Assembly (NCBI GenBank): GCA_943736015.1
Contig: OX031062.1
Location: forward strand, 52,254,962-52,318,961
DNA from: Tridacna crocea
Lineage: Eukaryota > Mollusca > Bivalvia > Cardiida > Cardiidae
Length of the DNA stretch: 64,000 nt
Direction: 5' to 3'
Shown: positions 35,101-47,100 of the stretch, piece by piece
Layout of the letters: each line of letters starts with the position of its first letter
Numbering within the stretch: position 1 is the stretch's first letter
Notes under the pieces: generated by a model
What the model was told of the DNA's origin: nothing
The model's input: the letters and a program-made list of their open reading frames with translations, nothing else
Database searches by the model: none
Made by a program: the position numbers and the translations under genes

Positions 35101-38100
35101 TTGTGATGCTGATGCTTTTAATTATAATTGTTTTAAATAATGGATTGACTCAGACTTGTGATAATATGTAATGTGTAAATCTTGATAACTCGAAGTCTCA
35201 AAGTTACAAGCAAAATATCCATGATCTTTTAATTATCCAAAATATCTATGAAAAAATGAATTCCGTTCAAGATTGACAATTGAAGTGTACATCTTTTTTT
35301 CTGAACAAGAAAAACAAGTTTCATATATATTAGTAGGGTTATTGAGCATATAGGCCTACTCATATATGGATTTAATTTCCTTGGATGCACATGTTTCAGT
35401 GAAATGTTAAACATGGTGAACTAAAAAGTGTTGAAAACAATAGAGGAATGAAGGTGGGAAAATAATATCAGGAATAAAATAATCCAGTAAGTTTTATTAC
35501 CTGAAACACCAGATGACATAAATCAGATGAGGGAGTGGTCAAAGCAATCACCTCAAACTTCTCATCATTTACCTATTATTATCAGTGTCGGTTTTTTCTC
35601 AAATTCGTATAGTAGAATGTTATGTAGAAACTGTCATAGATAGTAAAACTTTTAACTACACCAGCATTTTCTCCTTTTCCCACAATCTTTTCAAAAGGTT
35701 TCTTTCTCAGGCTCGTTAAAAGTCACAGTTGTGTGGTAAAGGGTTAAATCTACATACTTTTTCTATTCAAGAGAGTGGTAATACTGTATTTGGCTTTTAT
35801 ATTTAGGGCAATCTCACAAACAGGAGTATTAGGAGTCACTCAAGGGCAGATGGTATGTACTTTTGTTTTACTTCATTCTGTCATAATCAAAGTCTTTGCA
35901 GACTGCGAAATCTTGGACTTTCTCTTATTGAAAGTAGTATCAGACAATGGATTATCTTTTGAAACAAAATGAAAAAAAGAGAAAAAGCTGGGCACCAGGA
36001 TTTCTTCTTTTTCTCACACTAGTATTCGAGGTTGTCAGAGCTCCAGATAGTGGGATTAATTTTGATTTAAAAATTGAAAAATAGTAATTATTCTTTACTA
36101 AACCCTATCCCCTTTCCCAAACGACAAACTTTTGTACTAGACCAAATTGAAAGCATTTGCAGAGGACAATTCAACTCTTGCTGAAAAGAGGATTTCTGTC
36201 TATGATAAAGTAGAAAACATTGTGGGAATATGAGAAATGCTGGTTACCCACAATGTTTTCAAAAGGCTACTATTCCAGACCTATAAAAACCAGGGATTGT
36301 TTGGGAAAGGGTTAAAATCATCTCATTGACACAATTCTAATGAGTACCCACAATGTAGAGTTTAAAAGAGAAATAATGACTTTAGAATAACATCACTCCT
36401 TATTATATGGTATAAATGTGGGGTTAAATGTAATATTTCAACAATATAGTTTTATTGATTTTATTCTGCTTATTTTGTAGGCTGTTTTTTGAAGAAATCA
36501 TTGATGCTTTGTCAAAACCCTGGCATCTTATGCATCTGCATTGTCATCTATTTCTTTGTGCATGAACTTTCACACTTTAACTCATTACCAAACATCAGAA
36601 TTTTAAGTTTGTCCAAACCAAAAGCATCTGCAGACGACAAAATAAAAGTGACTGAAAATTTGAAATTTGTTTTGTGAAGTGTAGAAAACATTGTGGGAAA
36701 AGCAGAGAATGCTGGTTACCAGCATTTTCTTCTTTTCCCACCGTGTTTTCTAAAGGTTTCTTTGTGAGGGTTGTCAAAAGTAGGGATTGTGTAGTAATTG
36801 GTTAATGCTATCTGCTATTACTGATATTTGCTTTAAATGTGGGCACGATAGACAATTTGTAATCAGCAAGTATTTTAAACTTAGGCCAGTCTTAAATTTT
36901 TTTGCTTGGTGAAAATGTTAACTTCTTTATTTGCCTCTGTATTTCTAAACCCTCCTGTTTCCAGTACTCATAATTGGTCAAATTTTTGAAGCCTGTCTCT
37001 CTTTTTTAGATGACAAATGTGTAGAGTTGTCCAAATTAATAGCATTTGCAAACAAGATACAAAAAAAAAAGACTCAGAAAATGAAATTTGTTTTTGGAAA
37101 GGTAGAAAAAATTGTGGGAAAAGGAGTAAATGCTAGTAACCAGCATTTACTCCTTTTCCCACAATGATTTGTAAATGACTCTTCCCAAGGGTTGTTAAAA
37201 TCCTAGGATATTTAGTAAAGGGTTAACATGAAAGTTCAGCACTGATTATCAAAGTGTTTACTTGATAGATTGTATAGCTACAGCAGGTTATCAAGACATG
37301 TCACTGAGCGTAAATAGTCGAGATGGATTGTACACAGGGCAGGACCCGGGTGGTGGAGTCAGAGATACAGGGGCAGGAGAGATCCCTCAGCATATACCCA
37401 TACCACCTCCAGACAAAGCGCCCCAGAAATCTATTAGAAAGGGACACCAACGTCAGTATTCTGATCCCTCTATGGTATCACAAATGGAAGCTGGTGCTGG
37501 TAAGTACAGTGCAGACACCTTTTAGACTTTTAACTCTACCAGATGACAAAATTTTGGACCAGTCCAAATTGAAAGCACTTGAAAAAGACAAATGTGAATC
37601 AAAAATTGAAAATCAATTTGGGAAGGGTAGAAAACATTGAGGGAAAAGGAGAAAATGCTGGTTACCAGCATTTTCTCCTTTTTCCACAATGTTTTCAAAA
37701 GCGTTCTTTCGAAGGGTCATTAAAAGTTGGGATTGTGAGGTAAAGATTTAAATTAAAGTACAGTGGAACCCCATTAGAACTAACTTGGTTAAAATAGCTC
37801 TATAGTATACTGCAAAATTTAACGCATTTGCAGACTACAAAGAGCTCTTGCAAAAATGATGGGATTTGTCTCTGAAGCACTTTGGAAAAGGAGAAAATTC
37901 TGTTTATTAGCATTTTCTTCTTTCTACACAATGTTTTCAAAAATCCTCTTCTTGATGGTTGTTAGACCAAAGGATAATTGAATGAATGATATATTTTTTA
38001 ACATATCTTTGGATGTCTTCTGTTATAATCATTATAATCATTATTAGGTAGAGATTGACTGAAAAATAATTTGACAATAACTCCATTGGTCAGAATGCTT

Positions 38101-41100
38101 TTAAAAAAATCGTGTATATCACTATGATTGTAAAAACAGATTAAGAACCCAGAAAACAAATTCAATCACCTTTTGAAAAGCACTATAGTGAAGTTTTCTT
38201 ATGATTTAAAAAAATACAGAAAAAATGAGATAACAAAAAAGAGCAGCATGCAGTCTTTTGTGATATACTTAACTTATTACCAAACGACAAAGTTTCAGGT
38301 TTGTACAAATCAAAAGCATTTGCAGACGACAAAATAAAAGTGACTGAAAATTTGAAATTTGTTTTGTGAATGGTTGAAAACATTATGGGAAAAGGAGAAA
38401 ATGCTGGTTACCGGCATTTTCTCCTTTTCCCATTATGTTTTCTAAAGGCTTCTTTCTCAGGATCATCAAAGGTAGGGATTGTGTGGTAATGGGCTAATCC
38501 TAGAATGCTCTGTGTACGTATAGTTTTGTAGGTGTCTTATTCACAAAGCATTGAAAATCAGAGAGGATATTCAGGGAGCATATTCACTAGCCATTCTTAT
38601 GAACATTTGAAGTCTTATTCCTTGCTGTATTTTTTTAAAGTAAGTGACACAATATTAGATTGGCTAAACTTGACAGTATAGCCAATCAAACATTATGTTA
38701 CATTTTATATCTAGAATTAGCATAAGAAAGAAATTGATAATGGTTGGTAAATATAGACACAAGTGCAAAACTCACCAAGCATAAGAAATCAAGTTAAAAA
38801 TTGAATTCCATGGTAAGCCATAAAGCTATTCTTGGACTCCAGAACTCGAAAGATATTTAGAATGTATTGTGGGTACTGCGTACTTACCCAGTCTGCACAA
38901 AATTTCGGACAGATCTTTTATGATAACTTTTCAGTAAATTTGCATGATATCCCCCTAGTACAACCACACCCACCCCGTGAGCCCTCACATGAGAGGGTGA
39001 GGAGAAGACCTAGGGTAAAGAATGGCAGTGCTGGAAAATCCAGAATATCAAGCACCACTACTCAGAATGGTGTTTATGGTAAGTTTTAACTGAACCTAGA
39101 CTGGAATTTTACTAGTTAGAACAACTCAATTTATGAGAAACACTGAGGGGGAAAATGCCTTCCTTTCAAGCAAAAATGTCAGGAGTATAAAACACAAGTT
39201 TTACATTGAATCTCAATTGAATCTCAATTTCGTAATGTCATTACAGAAGTATTTACTTTACAGTGAAATGTTTAGGCTTTGAATTCACTCTTCTTGCAAA
39301 TGTGTATTTCTTTTCCTTTCAGTATAAATAGTTTTAAAGTTTTTATTTCTTTAATCAGTAGTCAGATTACAAGAAATGGGGAAAAAAATTGTATTACATA
39401 TATTTTATTTATGAACACAAAACCTGAATATTACTTTGTGTAGGCTTTGCCACCTAATTATGAAGGTATTATAAACTTTGGTTTTTGTTTCAGGAAATGA
39501 TAGTTGAAATCTCTATAAAGTTATACAAATATTCCTTAACTTCTGGAAACTGAAATATCAACACTATTTTGTTGATTTCAAATGACTTTATCACTATTCA
39601 TGTTCTTATTAAATTTGAAAACAACCAGGCTTTTCTTGAAACGCTTCTTAGCTTCAAATAACTTCTCCTTTTTTAGCTCACCTGAGCACGAAGTGCTCAT
39701 GGTGAGCTATTGTGATCGTGCTGTGTCCGGCGTCCGTCGTCCGTCGTGCGGCGTGCGTCGTGCGTCGTCCGTCGTCAACTTTTTACCTTGTGTACGCTCT
39801 AGAGGCCACAGTTTTAGTCGGATACTCATGAAAATTGGTCAGGATGTTTGTCTCGATGAAATCTCGGACGAGTTCGAAAATGGGTCATGTGGGGTCAAAA
39901 ACTAGGTCACTAGGTCAAATCTTAGAAAAACCTTGTGTACGCTCTAGAGGCCACATTTTGAGTCGGATACTCATGAAAGTTGGTCAGGATGTTTGTCTCG
40001 ATGATATCTCGGACGAGTTCGAAAATGGGTCACCTGGGGTCAAAAACTAGGTCACCAGGTCAAATCTTAGAAAAACCTTGTGTACGCTCTAGAGGCCACA
40101 TTTTCAGTCGGATACTCATGAAAGTTGGTCAGGATGTTTGTCTGGATGATATCTCGGACGAGTTCGAAAATGGGTCACGTGGGGTCAAAAACTAGGTCAC
40201 CAGGTCAAATCTTAGAAAAACCTTGTGTACGCTCTAGAGGCCACATTTTCAGTCGGATACTCATGAAAGTTGGTCAGGATGTTTGTCTGGATGATATCTC
40301 GGACGAGTTCGAAAATGGGTCACGTGGGGTCAAAAACTAGGTCACCAGGTCAAATCTTAGAAAAACCTTTTGTACGCTCTAGAGGCCACATTTTCAGTCG
40401 GATACTCATGAAAGTTGGTCAGGATGTTTGTCTGGATGATATCTCGGACGAGTTCGAAAATGGGTCACGTGGGGTCAAAAACTAGGTCACCAGGTCAAAT
40501 CTTAGAAAAACCTTTTGTACGCTCTAGAGGCCACATTTTCAGTTGGATACTCATGAAAATTGGTCAGGATGTTTGTCTGGATGATATCTCGGACGAGTTC
40601 GAAAATGGGTCACGTGGGGTCAAAAACTAGGTCACCAGGTCAGATCTTAGAAAAACCTTTTGTACGCTCTAGAGGCCACATTTTCAGTCGGATACTCATG
40701 AAAGTTGGTCAGGATGTTTGTCTGGATGATATCTCGGACGAGTTTGAAAATGGGTCACGTGGGGTCAAAAACTAGGTCACTAGGTCAAATCTTAGAAAAA
40801 CCTTTTGTACGCTCTAGAGGCCACATTTCCAGATGGATACTCATGAAAGTTGGTCAGGATGTTTGTCTGGATGATATCTCGGACGAGTTCGAAAATGGGT
40901 CACGTGGGGTCAAAAGCTAGGTCACTAGGTCAAATCTTAGAAAAACCTTTTGTACGCTCTAGAGGCCACATTTTCAGTTGGATACTCATGAAAGTTGGTC
41001 AGGATATTTGTCTGGATGATATCTCGGACAAGATCGAAAATGGGTCATGTGGGGTCAAAAACTAGGTCACTAGGTCAAATGTTAGAAAAACCTTTTGTAG

Positions 41101-44100
41101 GCTCTAAAGGCCACATTTTCAGTCCGAAAGTCTTGTAAGTTGGTCAGAATGTTTGTCCTGATGATATCTCAGACAGGTTTGAAAATGGGTCATTGGGGGT
41201 TAAAAACTAGGTCACCAGGTCAAATCTTAGAAAAACCTTGTATATGCTCTGGATGCCACATTTTCAGTCCAACACTCTTGAAAATTAGTCAGAATGTTTG
41301 CCTTTATAATATCTTGGATGAGTTTGAAAATGGGTCATGTTGGGTCAAAAACTGGGTCAATAGGTCAAATGTTATAAACACCTTTTGTATGCTCTGGAGG
41401 ACACATTTTCAGTCTGATACTCCTAAAACTTGTTCATTATATTTGTCCTGGTGATACCTTGAATGAGATTGAAAATGGGTCATGTGGAGTCAAAAACTAG
41501 GTCAATGGGTCAAATATTAGAAAAACCTTGTGTACACTCTAGAGGCTACATTTTCTGCCTGATATTCTTCAGACTTGGTCAGAATGTTTGTTTTGGTGAT
41601 GTCTCAAAAGAGTTTGATAATGGGTAATTGTCGGGTCCAAAACTAGGTCACTTGATGAAATCTTAGAAAAACCTTTTGTACACTGTAGAGGCCACATTTT
41701 CAGTCCAATACTCATGAAACTTGGCCAGAATGTTTGTCTTATTGATATCTCAAAAGTGTTTGATGATGGGTAATGTCTGATAAAAAACTAGGTCACTGGG
41801 AAACTAGATGGTGCATGTTTGGTCAATAAACTCAGGTGAGCGATTTCAGGGCCATCATGGCCCTCTTGTTGTAAAATTGCATTGTACAAACTTTTGTAAA
41901 GTAAACTATTTTCTGATACATGTATTGGCAAATGACCAAATAAATTATACTGAAAAATTGAATTTTTCGGGTGGTACGGTAGAAAACAACTTGGAAAATA
42001 CTTGTCACAATTTTCCCTATTCCCAGAATACTTTTAAAATAATTCTTTATTAAAGTTGTTAAAAATTGGCATTGTGAAGGAAAAGGTTAGATATTGTTTT
42101 TGTCAGATGAAGGTATAGGGACAAGTGTGAGTTCAGCGGTCTCCAATCATCATGGGAATGGTGATGGTAGATTTGACATGGAGCCTTTAAACACAAGTAC
42201 CAGCAGTAATGACTCAGGGCCTAGAGGGAAATCTGCAGAAACAGCCAGGAAGCCACCAGTAGATACAAGGATTAGTAAAACACAGAGAAAAGGTTAGGCC
42301 TTTCTTTGAAAGTTTGTTAATAAGAATTATGAAAATACAAAACAAAGATATTTTAGAATGGTCCAAATTAAAAGCATTTGGAGATGACAAAATTATTGAA
42401 GCTCCAAAATTGAAATTTGTTTTTCAGCAGGTTATAAAACATTATGAGAAAAGGAGAAAATGCTAGTTACCAGCAATGTCTCCTTTTCCTGTAATGTTTT
42501 CAGAAGGCTTCTTCCTCTGGGTCATAAAAAGCAAGTATTGTTTAGTAAAGGGTTAATGATAGTTTTATTTAAATACAGATTTAGTCATGTTACAGCACTG
42601 GTGCACAGATATATGTATTCCCGGAGTTTTTTTTTTTGCATAGCACTTTTTTTTTTTTCTTTTAATAACGACTGGCTACTTTCATGTATAAATATCCTCA
42701 AATGTTCAGGGGAAGGAAATGAATGCTCTCAAAGAGCATAGTCCTGGACAAGCGCTTAGTTTCACTGAGATTAGATTCTAATTCATAACCTCCAGGGTCC
42801 TGTGTGGCTCATTGGTAAAGTGCAGGACTCTTGACCTGGATGTCCGGGGTTCAAGCCTCACTAGCTTCACTGGATTTTTTCACATTGTGCAAGACACTTC
42901 AGAGCTTAGCCTAGTACTGTTGAAACCCAGGGAAACATGAATATATGAGCTGTTGCCATGATACGGCTCAAATAATCTTGAAAGTGGTGTAAAACACCAT
43001 TCGAACAAAACATAACCTCCAGTATCACTGGTATGTGTACGTTAACTCATTACCAAACGACAAAATTTTAGACTGGTTCAAATTGAAAGCATTTGCAGAC
43101 AACAAAATACAGGTGACTGAAAAATTGAAATTTGTTCTGGGAAGGGTAGAAAACACTGTGGGAAAAGGAGAAAATGCTGGTTACCAGCATTTTCTCCTTT
43201 TCCTACAGTGTTTTCAAAAGGCTTTTTTCTCAGGGGCGTCAAAAGTAGGGATTGTGTGGTAATGGGTTAACTACCAAGCTTGGCAGTTTATAATCTGATA
43301 TTTGTAGAATACCAGCCCTCCAATTATCAGCTTGATGGACCAGATATTGATGAGTCCATGACAAATGTGATAGAACTGTTGAACCAACAAAAACTAGACT
43401 TCCATTTCAATGACAGTTTAGAGGATGAGGGAGATGATGCTGATAGAGATGATTCAGATGAGTAAGTTGGATTTACATTTACTATTAGGCTTATACCAAA
43501 GGACTGTTTACTTTAACTCTTTCCCTAAAGATCCCTGGTTTTTACAACCCTGACATAGAAGCCTTTTGAAAACATTGTGTGAAAAGGAGAAAATGCTGGT
43601 AACCAGCATTTTCTCCTTTTCTCACAATGTTTTCTACCCTGTTGTAAACAAATTTCAGTTTTTGAGTCAAATTTATTTTGTAGTCTGCAAGTGCTTTTAA
43701 TTTTGACCACTCTAAAATTTTGTTGTTTGGTAAAGAGTTCACTCTACCACACAATCCTGAGTGTAATGTCCCTGAGAAAGAAGCCATTACAAAAAATATA
43801 GTGGAAAAAGGAGAAAATGCTGGTAACCAGCTTTTTCTCCTTTTAGAACTATGTTTTCTAACCTGTTATAGACACATCTTACCTTCTGAAATATATCTAT
43901 TTTGTTTTTTGCTGATGTTTTATACTTAGAGGAGTTTTACATATTTTTTGCATGGTAAAGAGTTAAACTTTTACCAAACAACGAAATCTTGAACCGGTAC
44001 AAATACAAAAAGCATTTGCAGCTGCTATGTTAAAGAGCGAATCTTATCTTATTTACAGAAATGGTAAGAAGGAAGACAACACTTACTTGTTTGTATCTCA

Positions 44101-47100
44101 ACCAAAACCAGCCCCTAGACAGAAAAATGCCTCACCATCACAGCATTTAATAGACAACGAAACAAATAAGGTAGTTAACACAATAGTAACTTTATTGAAA
44201 GATGTTGTGAACCAGGAATCAAGATAACAGACTTTAATTCTCTAATGAGTACAATAGTTCTTCATGTAGATGTAATTTGATTCTTTTCACTCAGAGTAAA
44301 AAAATCATCTAATTTGCATTAAATTGTAACTTTTTTCACTTTGCAAGGAACAAGTTTTGTGAAGAAAGAAAGTGGAAAAAGGAGGATTTGCATGCTATAA
44401 ACAAGAGCTGTTTACAGAAAATATTATAAGGATTCTGTCCTTTCATATAGATATTTAATACATTTAACCTTTTACCAAACAGTCCTTGGTTTTTATGATC
44501 CTGAGATAGAAGCTGTTTGAAAACATTGTGGGAAAAGGAGAAAATGCTGGTAACCAGCATTTTCTCCTTTTCCCACAATGTTTTCTACTGTTCTGGAAAC
44601 AAATTTCAATGTTACGTTTATTTTGTCATTTGCAAATGCTTTGAATTTCGACTAGTCTAAAACTTTGCCGTGTGGTAAAGGGTTAAGAAAATAGTTTTTA
44701 GATTGAATTAACTCTTTACCAAACAACACAATCTTTGTTTTGTCTAAATCATTTGCATTGATCTTACATATACATGTGTGATGAGATTGGTCTTTGTAAG
44801 GTACAAATTAACCCATTACCACACAATCCCTACTTTTGACACCCCTGAGAAAGAATCCTTTGAAAACACTATGGGAAAAGGAGAAAATGCTGGTAACCAG
44901 CATTTTCTCCTTTTCCCACAGTGTTTTCTACCCTTCCTAGAACAGATTTCTATTTTTTAGTCATCTATATTTTGTCGTCTGCAAATGCTTTCAATTTGGA
45001 CCAGTCTGAAATTTTCTTTTGTGGTAAAGAGTTAATATTGTAGAAAAACGGGAAAATGCTAGTAATTTGCATATTCTCATTTAATCTTAATGCTTTCAAA
45101 AGCAGTTATCCCCTGCATTATTATAAGAGAGGATAATGTGGTAAAGGTGTAAATCTTTTTGTTGTGCTTTATTCCAGCAAGAGGTAATTCCTCAAAAAGT
45201 GAGAGGAACTAGAGATTTAAAGTCTAGAGGACCTCGTCCAGAGGAAGATTTTATAAACGATAATTCTAGTGATGATGATGATGACAAACAAAGGGTTGTT
45301 GTCTCTCGACCTGGTAGTGGTAGTCGACCTAATAGTGGGACAAGACCAGGAAGTGGGGCTCGGTCCAACAGTGGTACCCGACCAAATTCAGGGAGCAGAC
45401 CTGGGAGTGGCACCCGATCAGGAAAGCCCAACAGTGCTGGTCGAAGTCATACAAGAACATTATTAAATCCTCCAAACAATAACATTACCCTCCCCACTGT
45501 GACTGGTCCTAGTGATATTGTGCACAATGGTGCTATTCCAATAGAAATTAAGGTGCCCAGTCTAGATATAGGAAATATGGAGGAGAATGAGATTAGTGTT
45601 CCACCCTTGGCAGGTAGTCCGTCCTTTACCTCTGGTATTACAGACAGGAGCTGTATATCAAGAATGAGTCGAAAATCCTTGAGGGAGGTTCCCATCTCCA
45701 AATTCAGCAATTCTATAAATGATGAGGTATGACACTGAGTTGTTTATTTACATTTTTTAATTCAAATATCAGTCTAAATCCATAAAAAAAATTTGTTTAT
45801 TTTAACCCTATACCACACAATCCCAAATTACAAAGACAGTGGATTTCATAGACTGCTGCATGACTTTATAAATTGCACATGCCGTTATTTCTGTGTTTAA
45901 CTTTTTACCAAACGACAATATTATAGACTTGTCTGAATTGAAAGCATTTGCAGACGACTGAAAATTTGAAAATTGTTTCATGAAGGGTAGAAAACATTAT
46001 GGGAAAAGGAGAAAATGCTGGTTACCAGCATTTTCTACTTTTCCTACAATGTTTTCTATAGGCTTCTTTCTCAGGGGCGTCAAAAGTAGGGATTGTGTGG
46101 TAATGGGTTAAGCTTATTTGAAGTATGGTGCATGAATGAGCTTGAATGATGTTACAAAGGAGGATAAACTGGATGACATTGCAACTTCTTGTTGCAGCAG
46201 TCAGTAAAAAATACTGATATTACAACTATGAAAAATTGATTGAATCTGGTTTGCAACTTCTATTGTACACTTAAGACGTTCTGTTAACTTTTTTATTTCA
46301 CTTATTTCAGAAGCACGTTTACGACTTTTCAAAATATGTAATGGAAGATCTATCAGCATCTGCGGAGGCGAAAATGCTTGAAGAAATACAAGGTGCTAGA
46401 AGTGAAGAGTTTGAGCCCGATAACATGATATCCCCAAGGAAGGAGGAGTTACATCTTTCACGTAAAAGTCCACGTAAAAGTTTTCAGAGTCAGAGATACG
46501 GTGGTGATGGAATGTTGAAGGGTTTGCAAGATGAGTCACCCAGCACCAGTGAAGATGATACAAGTTTTAGTACCTGGAAAGCTCCGGTATTTGTCAGTTT
46601 GTTTGTTGATATGAAATGCTTTGTAAATTATGTTACTATTTAACTCATTACCAAAGTATAATATTTTAGGTTTGTCCAAATCAAAAGCATTTGATGCCGA
46701 CAAAATGAAAGTGACTGAAATTTGTTTTGTGAAGGGTAGAAATCATTGTGGGATAAGAAAAAAATGCTGGTTAACAGCAATGCTGGTTAACAGCATTTTC
46801 TCCTTTTCCCACAATGTTTTGTAAAGGCTTCTTTCTCAGGGTCATCAATAGTAGGGATTGTGTGGCAATGGGTTGATATACTTAAAAGACAAATCCTGCA
46901 GTGTATAAAATGAGCAAAACAACTGACAACTTTTTTCCATCAATTACCAAAACCATGTTGACAATTACTGTGGCATTTGGGTGACAGTAGTGTAGAGGTA
47001 GAGTGGTTCCCTCACATTAACCGCCCGCCCGGGTGGCTCAGTGGTGAGCGTGTCAGACTCATGACCTGGTGGTTGTGAGTTCGATACCCGGTTGAGGCAA

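Noticed and set aside
35775-35972. Reading exon 10 in the AISQTGVLGVTQGQM frame
   Set aside because: That frame does not fit the phase of the exon 9 donor; the phase-0 reading does.
39835-41065. A ladder of nearly identical 71-codon open frames on +
   Set aside because: They are the same frame of a 145-bp tandem repeat, each ending at the repeat's own TAG. The period is not divisible by three, so no continuous protein can result.
45192-45710. Other-frame open frames over exon 16
   Set aside because: The +1 frame and antisense frames owe their length to the repetitive RPGSG coding sequence. Splice phase and composition support only the chosen frame.
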